From assembly GCF_025426255.1 (NCBI RefSeq), contig NZ_CP104861.1, positions 1,488,001 to 1,552,000 of the forward strand: a stretch of DNA of 64,000 bases, given 5' to 3'. This document shows, one piece after another, positions 52,201-61,033 of the stretch. Numbering within the stretch: the first letter of the stretch is position 1; each line of letters opens with the position of its first letter. Origin of the DNA: Pseudomonas fragi. GTDB lineage: Bacteria > Pseudomonadota > Gammaproteobacteria > Pseudomonadales > Pseudomonadaceae. The translations under genes were made by a program, and so were the position numbers. The notes under the pieces were generated by a model that saw nothing but the letters and a program-made list of their open reading frames with translations, ran no database searches and was not told the origin of the DNA.

Positions 52201-54705
52201 TCAGCCCTCGCGCAACACGGTTAGCGGGCTGGCATTGAGTGCTCGGCGCGTGCCGAACACACCTGCGCCGCCGACCATCACGGCGCCCAGTACCGGCAAC
52301 AGCAGCAGCCACGGATGCGGGTGCCACGGCAGGTCGAAGGCGAAGCGGTACAGCACCAGGCTGACCAGTTCGGCGCCCAGTGCCGCGAGCAAGCCGCTGG
52401 TAGCACCCAGCAGGCCGAACTCGATGCGCCGGGCCTTGACCAGCAGTTGGCGCTCGGCCCCCAATGCCCGCAGCAAGGCGCCCTGGCGAATACGTTCGTC
52501 GAGGGTGGATTGCAAGCCGGAAAACAGCACCGCCATGCCTGCCGCCAATACAAACAACAGCACGTATTCCACGGCAATGGTTACTTGCGCCAGGATGCTG
52601 CGCAGCTGTTCGAGCAGGGCGTCGATGGGCAGGATGGTCACGGCCGGGAAGCTGCGCGACAGTTCGATGACTTCCTTGTCGTGCCCAGGTGCCAGGTAAA
52701 AGCTGGTGAGGTAAGTGGCCGGCAGGTCCTGCAAGGTGCCCGGTTGGAAGATCATGAAAAAGTTGGGCTGGAAGTTGTCCCAGTTGATGCTGCGCAAACT
52801 GGTGACCTGAGCTTCGCGATTGACTCCGGCAACGGTAAACATCAAGTGGTCGCCCAGCTTCAGCTTCAGGCTTTCGGCGACTTTGGCTTCGACCGACACA
52901 CCAGGCACATCCCCGGCAGGCTGTTGGGTCCACCAGGTGCCTGCGGTCAGTTCGTTGTCGGCTGGCAGGTTAGCGGCCCAGGTCAGGCTCAGGTCGCGCT
53001 GAGTGGCTTTGTCGCCGCTGGAGTCCTTGCTGACGATGTCTTGCACCGGTTCGCCGTTGATACTGATCAAACGCCCAGGAATCACTGGATACAAGGGCGC
53101 GGCCTGGGCTTGAAGGGTCATCAGGTGGGCGCCGAAAGCGTCCTTGTCGGCCGGTAAAATATTGAGCGCAAAGTAGTTGGGCGCATCCTTGGGCAACTGG
53201 TTTTGCCAAGTGTCGAGCAACTCGCCACGCAGCAGGGCGATCAGTGCCATCGACAGCAGGATCAAGCCGAAGGCCAAGGCCTGGCCTGCGGCTGCCAGCG
53301 GGTGGCGCAGCAACTGGCCCAAGCCGAGGCGCCAGGGCAGTGAGGCCCGTGCCAGCAGGCGGCGAAGGCTTTGCAGGCCCAACAGCAGGATGCCGCCAAG
53401 CATCAGTGCGGCAATCACCCCGCCACCGAGCAGGGCGAAGGTCAACACCAGATCGAGGCTCATGCGCCACATGATCAGCCCGAGGGCCAGCAGGGCCGCG
53501 CCGTAGACAGTCCAGGTGCTGGCGGGAATCGGTAGCATGTCGCGGCGCAATACCCGCAGCGGCGGTACGCGACCCAGCGCGGCCAGCGGCGGCAGGGCGA
53601 AACCTGCGAGTGCTACCAGACCGGTGCCCATCCCGGCGATGGCCGGGATCAGACCGCCGGGCGGCACGTCAGCAGGCAGCAAGTCATGCAGCAGGGCGAA
53701 CAGCCCAAGCTGCGCCAGCCACCCGAGCACTGCGCCTGCAAGGCTGGCCAGCAGCCCGAGTACCGTCAGTTGCAGGGTGAACAGCCACAGGGTTTCGCGC
53801 CGCGACAGGCCCAGGCAGCGCAACAGGGCGCTGGCATCAAAGCGTCGATTGGCAAAGCGTGTCGCAGACAAGGCCACGGCCACGCCCGAAAGCAACACCG
53901 CCACCAGGCTGGCCATGTTCAAGTAGCGCTCGGCCTTGCCCAGCGCGCCGCCGATCTGCTGGTTGCCATCACGGCCATCCAGCAGGCGTTGGTTGGCCTC
54001 CAGGCCGGGTTTGATCACCTGGCGATAGGCTTCAAGCGCTGGCGCTTCACCGCGCCACAGCTCGCGGTAGGTGACCCTGCTGCCCGGTTGCACGATGCCA
54101 GTAGCGGCAAGGTCGTCGAGATTGATCAGTACGCGCGGGGTGAGGCTGTAAAGGTTACCGGCACGGTCTGGCTCGTACGTCAGTACGCGGGTGATGCGCA
54201 CGGGTTTGGAGCCGATATCGATTTCGTCGCCGACCTTGAGGTTCAGCGCGGTGAGCAGGCGTGCTTCGGCCCAGGCTTCGCCGGGGCTGGGGCCGCCGCC
54301 GGGTTGCTCTTCGGCGTAGGGCTGGGGGGCGCTTTTCAGTTCGCCGCGCAACGGGTATGCAGCATCTGCCGCCTTGATGCTGGAGAGCTGGATGCCGTTG
54401 TCGGTGGCAATCACGCTGGCAAACTCGACCACCCGGGCATGCTGGAGCTGCAGATCGGTGCCGACCTTGATTTGTTCTTCGCGGGCAGGGGAGCTGCCAT
54501 CGAGCACCAGGTCGGCGCCGAGGAATTCGGTAGCGCGCAACAGCATCGCGCCATTGAGACGGGCCCCGAAGTAGCCGATGGCGGTACTGGCCGCGACCGC
54601 GACCAGCAGGGCAAAGAACAGCACGCGCAACTCACCCGCGCGGGCATCGCGCAGCAATTGGCGTACGGCGAGGCTTAGCAGGCGCAATAGCGGCAAACGT
54701 GCCAT
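52201..54705 (-). CDS. ABC exporter permease, YbbP/FtsX type
   Basis: This 834-residue inner-membrane protein has an N-terminal helix, a large periplasmic MacB-like domain, then two sets of FtsX-type helices (SLVAVLLSGVAVALSATRFA near 270 and VTIAVEYVLLFVLAAGMAVLFSGL near 700). MacB/Lol-type permeases use mechanotransmission, not bulk transport. Paired with the YbbA-like ATPase encoded just upstream, it resembles the YbbA-YbbP system of E. coli, whose substrate is not settled. The ATG overlaps the ATPase stop as TGATG. Confidence 0.93.
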   Translation of the reverse strand: MARLPLLRLLSLAVRQLLRDARAGELRVLFFALLVAVAASTAIGYFGARLNGAMLLRATEFLGADLVLDGSSPAREEQIKVGTDLQLQHARVVEFASVIATDNGIQLSSIKAADAAYPLRGELKSAPQPYAEEQPGGGPSPGEAWAEARLLTALNLKVGDEIDIGSKPVRITRVLTYEPDRAGNLYSLTPRVLINLDDLAATGIVQPGSRVTYRELWRGEAPALEAYRQVIKPGLEANQRLLDGRDGNQQIGGALGKAERYLNMASLVAVLLSGVAVALSATRFANRRFDASALLRCLGLSRRETLWLFTLQLTVLGLLASLAGAVLGWLAQLGLFALLHDLLPADVPPGGLIPAIAGMGTGLVALAGFALPPLAALGRVPPLRVLRRDMLPIPASTWTVYGAALLALGLIMWRMSLDLVLTFALLGGGVIAALMLGGILLLGLQSLRRLLARASLPWRLGLGQLLRHPLAAAGQALAFGLILLSMALIALLRGELLDTWQNQLPKDAPNYFALNILPADKDAFGAHLMTLQAQAAPLYPVIPGRLISINGEPVQDIVSKDSSGDKATQRDLSLTWAANLPADNELTAGTWWTQQPAGDVPGVSVEAKVAESLKLKLGDHLMFTVAGVNREAQVTSLRSINWDNFQPNFFMIFQPGTLQDLPATYLTSFYLAPGHDKEVIELSRSFPAVTILPIDALLEQLRSILAQVTIAVEYVLLFVLAAGMAVLFSGLQSTLDERIRQGALLRALGAERQLLVKARRIEFGLLGATSGLLAALGAELVSLVLYRFAFDLPWHPHPWLLLLPVLGAVMVGGAGVFGTRRALNASPLTVLREG

Positions 54706-55388
54706 CAGGGCTCCAGAGGGCCGACCAGATGGCCAGCTTCAAGGCGGATCAGGCGCCGGCAACGATGTGCCAGGCGTTCGTCGTGGGTCACCAGCACCAG
54801 GGTGGTGCCGCTTTCCTTGTTCAGCTCAAAGAGCAGGTCGGTGATGCGCTCGCCGGTGTGGCTGTCCAGGTTACCGGTGGGTTCATCGGCAAACAGCACA
54901 TCCGGGTTGGCTGCAAACGCCCGGGCTATGGCGACACGTTGTTGTTCGCCGCCGGACAGCTGGCGCGGTGAGTGGCTCAGGCGTTGGCCCAGGCCGACCC
55001 GCTCAAGCAGATGCCGGGCATGCTCACGGGCATCTTTGCGGCCATCCAGCTCCAGCGGCAGCATGACGTTTTCCAGGGCATTGAGGCTGTCGAGCAGTTG
55101 GAACGACTGGAACACAAAACCCACGTGTTCGGCTCGCACCCGTGCGCGCTGGTCTTCATCCAGCGTGCTCAGGGCGCGTCCGGCCAGGATCACTTCGCCC
55201 TGACTGGGCAGGTCCAGGCCTGCGAGCAAGCCCAGCAATGTGGACTTGCCGGAACCGGATGCGCCGACAATCGCCAGGCTGTCGCCCTTGTTCAGCTCTA
55301 GGCTCAGGGGGTGGAGGATGGTTAACTCGCCTTCCGCGCTGGGAACCACTTTGCTAAGGTTCTGCGCGGTGAGAATACTTTCGCCCAT
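54705..55388 (-). CDS. ybbA: ABC ATPase, YbbA/LolD type
   Basis: This 227-residue ATPase has Walker A GASGSGKST near residue 42, signature LSGGEQQRVA near 144 and Walker B VLFADEPTGNLD near 165, with a switch His in VTHDERLAHRC. The start at 55388 (GESILTAQNLSKVV) gives the usual size; the much longer open frame runs antisense through tesA and is not real. It drives the large FtsX-type permease. Its start is only ten bases from the divergent tesA start. Confidence 0.95.
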   Translation of the reverse strand: MGESILTAQNLSKVVPSAEGELTILHPLSLELNKGDSLAIVGASGSGKSTLLGLLAGLDLPSQGEVILAGRALSTLDEDQRARVRAEHVGFVFQSFQLLDSLNALENVMLPLELDGRKDAREHARHLLERVGLGQRLSHSPRQLSGGEQQRVAIARAFAANPDVLFADEPTGNLDSHTGERITDLLFELNKESGTTLVLVTHDERLAHRCRRLIRLEAGHLVGPLEP

Positions 55389-55398
55389 GGAGAATCCA

Positions 55399-56004
55399 AT
55401 GCGTGTGTGGTTTTTAAGTGCTGCTCTGGCCCTGATGTGCATGGCGCAGACGGCAACGGCGGGAACAATCTTGATCGTTGGCGATAGTATCAGCGCGGCT
55501 TTCGGCCTGGATACCCGTCTGGGATGGGTGTCGCTGCTCAAACAGCGGCTTGTGGAGCAAGGATACGACGACAAGGTAGTCAATGCTTCGATCAGTGGCG
55601 ACACCAGCGCTGGAGGGCTGGCGCGGCTGCCCGCGCTGCTTGCAGAGCATAAGCCCGAGGTGGTTATTGTGGAGCTGGGTGGCAATGACGGTCTGCGTGG
55701 CCAGTTGCCAGCGCAATTGAAACAAAATCTTGCGGGGATGATTGATGCCTCGCAAAAATCGGGTGCCAAGGTGCTACTGCTGGGGATGCAGTTGCCGCCC
55801 AATTATGGTGCGCGATATACCCAGGCATTTGCTGCGGTTTATACCGAACTGGGTAAGGAAAAAAACGTCGTGCTGGTGCCATTTTTCCTTGAGGGCGTAG
55901 GGGGAAAACCCGAGTTGATGCAAGCCGATGGCATCCACCCGGCGGTCGGAGCGCAGGGGCTTTTGCTGGATAATGTGTGGCCGGCGCTAAAACCCCTGCT
56001 TTGA
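55399..56004 (+). CDS. tesA: Periplasmic GDSL esterase/lysophospholipase TesA
   Basis: This 201-residue enzyme hydrolyses acyl esters and thioesters in the periplasm. It has a signal peptide (RVWFLSAALALMCMAQTATA), the nucleophile motif VGDSISAAFG near residue 28, the oxyanion motif ELGGNDGLRG near 92 and the catalytic DGIHP near 175. The start follows GGAGAATCC. tesA and ybbA are also divergent in E. coli; here only ten bases separate the two start codons, so each promoter must lie inside the other gene. Confidence 0.95.
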   Translation: MRVWFLSAALALMCMAQTATAGTILIVGDSISAAFGLDTRLGWVSLLKQRLVEQGYDDKVVNASISGDTSAGGLARLPALLAEHKPEVVIVELGGNDGLRGQLPAQLKQNLAGMIDASQKSGAKVLLLGMQLPPNYGARYTQAFAAVYTELGKEKNVVLVPFFLEGVGGKPELMQADGIHPAVGAQGLLLDNVWPALKPLL

Positions 56005-56062
56005 TGCTTTTCTAGTGGCAGTGTTTCGGCTAAGGTGGCGCCCCCCCGATTTGGAGCCCCTG

Positions 56063-56356
56063 ATGTCGCGTCCTGCCTGGTCTTTATATGCCTATCAACT
56101 GATCGAGCCCGATGAGCAGCTCGATTTGTTCGCCTGCCAGGAGGTACGGGTGCATCTGGTGACGCGTCAACTGGAGCTGGGAGGCACCATTGACCGTACG
56201 TTGTGCGGCTCATTGCTGCCAGCACAGCCGCGCTGGTCGGATGTCACGCGCAAGGTCTTTCAAGACCATCGGCTGTGCCCGCTGTGCCGGGCAATTATCG
56301 AGTCGCAGCGCCGTGGCACCGAGCCTATCTGGCCAGAGTTGCGCTTCGAGCTGTAG
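56063..56356 (+). CDS. Small Cys-containing protein of unknown function
   Basis: This 97-residue protein reads SRPAWSLYAYQLIEPDEQLD at the start and carries Cys in LFACQE, TLCGSL and CPLCR near residue 76. The CPLC pair with the earlier Cys could bind a metal such as zinc. GGAG precedes the ATG at 56063. It stands alone between tesA and the L,D-transpeptidase gene. I do not recognise a family with known function. Confidence 0.7.
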   Translation: MSRPAWSLYAYQLIEPDEQLDLFACQEVRVHLVTRQLELGGTIDRTLCGSLLPAQPRWSDVTRKVFQDHRLCPLCRAIIESQRRGTEPIWPELRFEL

Positions 56357-56473
56357 AGTTGCGCTTTGAACTATGATGTTACGTGTTTGACGTCTTAACC
56401 GGCCCGCGATCCCTGCGGGCGCGGTGTACACTCCCTTTTTTGTCCCCCGTTGATTATGCGAAGGATGTTCCGG

Positions 56474-57499
56474 ATGTTGTCGCGCCTACCTGCCGTCACC
56501 CGCTACCTGTCAGTTGCCGCACTTTGTGTTGCGGGTCCCGCTGTCGCGCTTGAATTCCCGTTGCCACCGCCTGGCGAAGATGTCGTCGGCGAGGTGCAGG
56601 TGATCAAGGGCAAGTACGAAGACTCCTTCGCTGATCTGGGCAACAAGTACGAACTGGGTTACTCGGAAATGATCGCTGCCAACCCTGGGATTGATGCCTG
56701 GTTGCCGGTCAAGAAGAACCTCGATGGCACCATAGTCGACACCGATATCGTGTTGCCGACCCAGTTCATCCTGCCGCCGGGCAAGCGTGAAGGGATCGTG
56801 ATCAACCTGGCCGAGTACCGGTTGTACTACTTCCCCAAAGACCAGAACAAGGTTTACACCTTTCCGCTGGGGATTGGCCGTGAAGGCTGGGGTTCGCCTT
56901 TAGGTCAGACCAAGGTCACCGCCAAGACGCCTAATCCAACCTGGACCCCACCGGCTTCGATCAAGGCAGAGCACGCCAAAAATGGCGATCCGCTGCCGAA
57001 CGTGGTGCCTGCAGGCCCTGATAATCCGTTGGGCCCGTTCAAGTTCACCCTTGGCATGCCGGGCTACCTGATCCATGGCTCGAACGCGAAGTTCGGTATT
57101 GGCACCGGGACCAGCCATGGTTGTTTCCGCATGCTCAACCAGAACGTTCTTGAAATGTCGCGCATGGTGCCTGTCGGTACGCCGGTAAGAATCATCAACG
57201 AGCCGTACAAGATTGGCGTCAGTGGCGGCAAGGTTTTCCTCGAGGTCCATGAGCCCCTGAACGTCAAGGATGGCTCCTTGTTGGCGGTCAGCGACAAGTC
57301 CCACTTGACCCCTGAAGATTTGCAGAACAAGTACGCAGGCTTCATCAACTTTCTGCTCAAGCACAAAGACCTGGAAAACAAAGTCCAGATAGACAAGGAC
57401 AAGGCGTTCCCGGTAGTGGGTGCCGAGACGGGCATACCGGCAGAAATCGGTGTATCCAACTCAGTGGCCGTCGGCCAGTCGCTGGACTACGTGCAGTAA
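56474..57499 (+). CDS. L,D-transpeptidase (YkuD/ErfK type)
   Basis: This 341-residue periplasmic cysteine transpeptidase forms 3-3 peptidoglycan crosslinks or attaches a lipoprotein to peptidoglycan. The signal peptide is RYLSVAALCVAGPAVA, a LysM-like region (QVIKGKYEDSFADLGNKYELGYSEMIAANPG) follows, and the catalytic motif HGSN...GTSHGCFRM lies near residues 202-222 with the active Cys in SHGCFR. AAGGA sits eight bases before the ATG at 56474; ATGs at 56456 and 56465 are alternatives. The next gene encodes OprI, the Braun-type lipoprotein that such enzymes attach. Confidence 0.92.
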   Translation: MLSRLPAVTRYLSVAALCVAGPAVALEFPLPPPGEDVVGEVQVIKGKYEDSFADLGNKYELGYSEMIAANPGIDAWLPVKKNLDGTIVDTDIVLPTQFILPPGKREGIVINLAEYRLYYFPKDQNKVYTFPLGIGREGWGSPLGQTKVTAKTPNPTWTPPASIKAEHAKNGDPLPNVVPAGPDNPLGPFKFTLGMPGYLIHGSNAKFGIGTGTSHGCFRMLNQNVLEMSRMVPVGTPVRIINEPYKIGVSGGKVFLEVHEPLNVKDGSLLAVSDKSHLTPEDLQNKYAGFINFLLKHKDLENKVQIDKDKAFPVVGAETGIPAEIGVSNSVAVGQSLDYVQ

Positions 57500-57510
57500 A
57501 AACGCACTAA

Positions 57511-57547
57511 AAAAAGCCGCCGCGGTTATTAACCTCGGCGGCTTTTT
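57511..57547 (+). terminator. Intrinsic terminator of the L,D-transpeptidase gene
   Basis: AAAAAGCCGCCG and CGGCGGCTTTTT pair over 12 bases with an inner GG/CC pair. The stem is flanked by A and T runs, so it can act on both strands. Confidence 0.92.
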
Positions 57548-57574
57548 ATTGCCTGTTTAGTCGCTGGCAGGCAA

Positions 57575-57604
57575 TAAAAAAGCCGACCTAAAAATAGGTC
57601 GGCT
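57575..57604 (-). terminator. Intrinsic terminator of oprI
   Basis: AGCCGACCTA (57581-57590) and TAGGTCGGCT (57595-57604) form a perfect 10-bp stem with an AAAA loop. On the minus strand it ends in a run of T, 22 bases after the oprI stop. Confidence 0.92.
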
Positions 57605-57626
57605 TGGTAACAATCCCGAAGGACTA

Positions 57627-57878
57627 TTACTTGCGGCTTGCTTTTTCAAGCATGCGCAGAGCGCGCTCGTTAGCTTCATCAGCAGTCTGTTGTGCTTTTT
57701 GAGCAGCAGCCAGAGCTTCGTCAGCTTTACGGTAGGCTTCGTCAGCACGAGCCTGGGAGCGAGCTGCTGCATCTTCAGTTGCAGTCAGACGGGCTTCAGT
57801 TTCTTTAGATACGCTGCTGCAACCGGTAGCCAGAACTGCGGCCAATGCCAGAGCAGAGAATTTCAGAACGTTGTTCAT
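57627..57878 (-). CDS. oprI: Major outer membrane lipoprotein OprI (Lpp homologue)
   Basis: This 83-residue lipoprotein has the signal [20 protein letters not shown] with Cys20 as the lipidated residue. The rest is one long Ala-rich coiled coil (heptads in [20 protein letters not shown]) ending in the Lys of [13 protein letters not shown], the residue that is joined to peptidoglycan. AAGGGGAACACG precedes the ATG at 57878; the frame opens five codons earlier without support. It is monocistronic with its own terminator and is normally one of the most abundant proteins of the cell. Confidence 0.97.
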   Translation of the reverse strand: MNNVLKFSALALAAVLATGCSSVSKETEARLTATEDAAARSQARADEAYRKADEALAAAQKAQQTADEANERALRMLEKASRK

Positions 57879-57957
57879 CGTGTTCCCCTTCAAGGACTTT
57901 CTAATTAAAGCTGTTCCTTCAAAGTGAGGAAACAGCCGGCGTACATAGTACCCATTA

Positions 57958-57986
57958 GTTGTAGTAAGTAAAATGACCTAGCGCAA
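57958..57986 (-). promoter_or_regulatory. Candidate oprI promoter
   Basis: On the minus strand TTGCGC (57981-57986) and TACAAC (57958-57963) are 17 bp apart, preceded by an A-rich block near 57991-58001. The leader from here to the ATG is about 75 bases. Confidence 0.4.
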
Positions 57987-58375
57987 GAACCAAAAAAAAT
58001 AATTGGAAAGCATTGTTGATGGGCTAGCTTTAACAGATTGTGTTTGTAAAACAGTCAGTTTCAAGTGTTACGCAATGCCATGCCGGTGTTGCCAGTACGT
58101 GACTTTAAATGCGCGTCTACGTCATAGCCTCAACCTTCCGAAAAATGTTCAGGGCTTCTTTCGGGTTATCGGGCTGACGAAACGTTTGGGCAGGCTTATT
58201 CTGCTGACAACTGCCGATCGCATGAATTGAACATTTGCCTTGAGAGTGGCTACTCTTTGCTCAGTCCTGTCGACCCGTCGCGTGTTGGCAGTGTGGGCGA
58301 TGGCGTAGTAGTTCCCTCGGCGGAAAAACATCAGTAAGGTAGGGGTCACGGTTCGAGACCCGCGAAGGAGCAATG
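57987..58375. other. Non-coding stretch between oprI and the acetyltransferase gene
   Basis: I see no supportable gene. The half next to oprI is A+T rich; the half next to the acetyltransferase has average composition. Short open frames on both strands lack ribosome sites and recognisable content. Confidence 0.5.
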
Positions 58376-58657
58376 ATGAGCGAGGCGTTGTCTATCCACC
58401 ATGACCAGGCAGGTCACCAGTTTGAGACCACTGTCGACGGTCATCGTGCTTACCTGACCTACATGGATCTGGGCAAGCAGACTCTGGATATCTATCGCAC
58501 GTTCGTGCCCAACGCCTTGCGTGGTCGGGGTATTGCGGCAGCATTGACAGAGCAGGCGCTCGATTACGCCGACAAGATGGGCTATGAGGTGATCCCCTCA
58601 TGTTCTTATGTTGAGCGCTACATGGAGCGCCACAAGCGCCCTCAAGCCAACACCTGA
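58376..58657 (+). CDS. Small GNAT-type N-acetyltransferase (YjdJ-like)
   Basis: This 93-residue protein belongs to the short GCN5-related family. The acetyl-CoA loop is NALRGRGIAAALTEQALDYA near residue 48, and the C-terminal CSYVERYMERH matches the family end with its conserved Cys. The acceptor is unknown. I start at the ATG at 58376 because AAGGAG is five bases before it; the ATG directly before is too close to that site. A strong terminator follows. Confidence 0.85.
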   Translation: MSEALSIHHDQAGHQFETTVDGHRAYLTYMDLGKQTLDIYRTFVPNALRGRGIAAALTEQALDYADKMGYEVIPSCSYVERYMERHKRPQANT

Positions 58658-58667
58658 AAGCAGATTC

Positions 58668-58700
58668 ACAAAAACGCCGGGCACGCCCCGGCGTTTTTGT
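58668..58700. terminator. Bidirectional intrinsic terminator
   Basis: ACAAAAACGCCGGG and CCCGGCGTTTTTGT pair perfectly around a five-base loop. With A and T flanks it can end both the acetyltransferase and the convergent oxygenase-reductase transcripts. Confidence 0.93.
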
Positions 58701-58706
58701 GTGCGG

Positions 58707-59804
58707 CTATAACTGCACGGTGATCGCGCTGGTGGGGCGCGTACAACACAGCAGGATGTCGCCATGTTGCGGTGCCTCCAGCGGTTCCTCCAGATACTCC
58801 ACGGTTCCCTCCTGCAGTCGTACCTGACAGGTGTTGCACAGCCCCGCCCGGCAGTTGAAGGCGGGCTCAAGGCCTGCCTGCTCGGCCAACTCCAGTAGCG
58901 AGTGACAGTTTTCATCCCACACCACCCGAGTACCGGACGGCATAAAGCACACGCTCAGCGTGTCGGCTTCCGGGCGCTGTGCGGTTGGTGGACTGACAGG
59001 TGCTGCCAGCGGGCTGACCTCGTCTTCTTCAAGCACGGCAGCCGGGCCAAAGAACTCATAGTGGATACGTTCCCTGGCGACCCCCAGGCTGCGCAACAGG
59101 CGCCAGTTCGCTTGCATGAACGGGCGTGGGCCGCACAGGTAGACATCGTAGTCGTCCAGCGGCAGCAACTGTTGCAGGGTCTGGCGGGTAATCAGGCCTT
59201 CGCTATGGTAACGACTCCGGTCGTCTGCGCCGGGGGTGCGATAGCAAAAATGCACGTTGATACCCGGGCGCCGGTCGGCCAGGGCCAGGACTTCATCGCG
59301 CAGGGCATGTACCGTGCCGTTTTCGCAGGCATGCACAAAATACACGGTGCGGCTCGAGTCGCGGCTCAGGCTGTGGAGCATGCTGACCATCGGCGTCAGG
59401 CCAACCCCGCCGCTGAACAACAGCACGGGGCGGGTACTGAGTTCATCCAGCACAAAGGTTCCGGACGGGCCTGCGACTTGCAGCAAGTCGCCCGTCTGTA
59501 CGCAGTCATGCAGGTGGTTGGAGCCCAGCCCCGGCGGCAGTTGAGGCTGGTCAAGGGGTGCGGGTTCGCGCTTGACCGAAATCCGTACCTGGCCCGGTTT
59601 GGCGGCGCAGGCGCTGAAGCTGTAGTTGCGCAGCAACGTGCTGTTGTTTGCCAGAGTCAGGCGCAGGGTGAGGAACTGCCCTGGGCGAAAATCCAGACGG
59701 CTGATACCGTCCGCAGGTGCCAGCACGAAGGAGGTGATGATGGCGCTTTCCGGTTGCTTGTCGATTACCCGCCAGGCACTGAATCCCGGTGTTTGCGTAC
59801 TCAT
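58707..59804 (-). CDS. Oxygenase reductase (FAD/NAD(P)H plus C-terminal [2Fe-2S])
   Basis: This 365-residue electron-transfer protein feeds the Rieske oxygenase encoded just upstream. The flavin motif is RNYSFSAC near residue 60, the NAD motif VLLFSGGVGLTPMVSML near 128, YLCGPRPFM near 222, and the C-terminal plant-type ferredoxin Cys set CRAGLCNTCQVRL with a later Cys in ILLCCTRP. The layout (reductase first, ferredoxin last) matches VanB and the glycine-betaine GbcB type. Its ATG is one base after the oxygenase stop. Confidence 0.9.
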   Translation of the reverse strand: MSTQTPGFSAWRVIDKQPESAIITSFVLAPADGISRLDFRPGQFLTLRLTLANNSTLLRNYSFSACAAKPGQVRISVKREPAPLDQPQLPPGLGSNHLHDCVQTGDLLQVAGPSGTFVLDELSTRPVLLFSGGVGLTPMVSMLHSLSRDSSRTVYFVHACENGTVHALRDEVLALADRRPGINVHFCYRTPGADDRSRYHSEGLITRQTLQQLLPLDDYDVYLCGPRPFMQANWRLLRSLGVARERIHYEFFGPAAVLEEDEVSPLAAPVSPPTAQRPEADTLSVCFMPSGTRVVWDENCHSLLELAEQAGLEPAFNCRAGLCNTCQVRLQEGTVEYLEEPLEAPQHGDILLCCTRPTSAITVQL

Positions 59805-59805
59805 C

Positions 59806-60861
59806 TCAGGCCTCCACTGCAGGCATCAGCGGGATCAGCTGTTCCGGTTGCTCAAGTGCAATCAAGCGCGCCAGGTTACGCCGAAACCGCAGTGGGCCCG
59901 CGTCTGAAGCCAGGTCAATATTGGGGCTGCGCTTGTGGGTCATGCCTTGATGGACTGCGCTGAGCACAATCCGGTCTTCGGCAAACGCGTGGCGTACGTC
60001 TTCATCAAACTGACGGGAAATATCCGGGTTGTCCTGATCGAAATTGCGCACCTGAAACCAGTAATAGCGCGTGTTCGATTCGTCGATGGGGGTCATGAAG
60101 TTATAGGAGTTCATCAGGAACACCTGCTCATGCAGCTCGCCATCATCGCTACCGGTGCCCGCGGGGGTGAAGATGGCCTTGATAATGGCCTGCGCGGGGT
60201 AGTGGACTTCGTAGTGTTGCTTGCGATCGCAGTTGCCGCTGAATTTGACGAACTTGGCATAGAAGGGCGCAACTTCAACGTCACGCATCCAGCGCGAAAC
60301 GATTACGCCGACATCGCTGACCCGGGTTTGCAGCGGCTCCTGGGCGCAGGCGGCGTTGCCAAAAGATGACTGATGGACCCACGCTACATGGGACGGATCA
60401 AGCAGATTGTCGGTCATGTACAGGTAGTTGCACGGGATAAGCATGCTGTCGCCACGGTTGAGTCCCCAGGCCGGATCGTCCCATTCGGGTACCTGGCAAA
60501 TCTTGTCGGCATCGGCCAGTTCGGCATCGCCCATCCAGATCCAGATCAGGCCGTAGCGCACTTGCAGCGGATAGCTGCGCACTTTTGCGCCCTTGGGGAC
60601 ATGGCTGCTGCCGGGGGCCTTGACGCAACTGCCGGAGCAGTCGAACGTCAGGCCGTGATAGCCGCATTCGATGTCATCGCCCTTGCGTCGGCCCAACGAC
60701 AGCGGCAACTTGCGGTGCGGGCAGGCATCCTCCAGGGCAACCGGGGTGCCATCGCCCTTGCGATACAGCACCACGGACTCGTTGAGCAACTTGACGGCAA
60801 GCAACTCCTCACCCAACTCGGTTTCACTGGCTGCGACGTACCACGCGTTGCGCATAAACAT
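59806..60861 (-). CDS. Rieske oxygenase, VanA-like terminal subunit
   Basis: This 351-residue protein has a Rieske [2Fe-2S] site (CPHRKLPLSLG and CGYHGLTFD, about 47-75) and a mononuclear iron site in NLLDPSHVAWVHQSSFG near 155 (Asp, His, His). The N terminus FMRNAWYVAA is typical of vanillate O-demethylase-type oxygenases, which demethylate or hydroxylate aromatic acids. No VanR-type regulator or aromatic pathway gene is adjacent, so the substrate is not decided. GGAGAG precedes the ATG, and a perfect 10-bp inverted repeat lies directly upstream of it. Confidence 0.92.
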   Translation of the reverse strand: MFMRNAWYVAASETELGEELLAVKLLNESVVLYRKGDGTPVALEDACPHRKLPLSLGRRKGDDIECGYHGLTFDCSGSCVKAPGSSHVPKGAKVRSYPLQVRYGLIWIWMGDAELADADKICQVPEWDDPAWGLNRGDSMLIPCNYLYMTDNLLDPSHVAWVHQSSFGNAACAQEPLQTRVSDVGVIVSRWMRDVEVAPFYAKFVKFSGNCDRKQHYEVHYPAQAIIKAIFTPAGTGSDDGELHEQVFLMNSYNFMTPIDESNTRYYWFQVRNFDQDNPDISRQFDEDVRHAFAEDRIVLSAVHQGMTHKRSPNIDLASDAGPLRFRRNLARLIALEQPEQLIPLMPAVEA

Positions 60862-60875
60862 GCGGTCTCTCCTTA

Positions 60876-60917
60876 TTATTCTGGTATGTGCCCTGTGCGA
60901 GGACGAGACCAGAATAA
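60876..60917 (-). promoter_or_regulatory. Inverted repeat TTATTCTGGT-N22-ACCAGAATAA upstream of the oxygenase
   Basis: Two perfect 10-bp arms, TTATTCTGGT (60876-60885) and ACCAGAATAA (60908-60917), have centres 32 bp apart and start 14 bases before the ATG, next to the ribosome site. It could be an operator for a dimeric regulator or an mRNA hairpin acting on translation. Confidence 0.5.
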
Positions 60918-61033
60918 GAGGGAGCGCTTGAGTAAGAATAGATGGGTAAATCTGTTGTTTTGTTTAGATTTTCTTAACTGATGACGTTGATCGAGTACAC
61001 CCCTGTAGATACTCTGTTCCAGATCAAGCCCCA

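Noticed and set aside
55389..55802. N-terminal extension of the YbbA-like ATPase frame.
   Set aside because: It runs antisense through tesA, has no ATPase content and no ribosome site.
58003..58230. A 75-codon open frame between oprI and the acetyltransferase gene.
   Set aside because: It has no ribosome site, its Cys-rich start has no recognisable pattern, and the stretch otherwise looks non-coding.
58341..58370. GGTCACGGTTCGAGACC resembles a tRNA T-arm.
   Set aside because: The loop size is wrong, no acceptor, D or anticodon stems can be built upstream, and the ribosome site of the acetyltransferase gene overlaps it.
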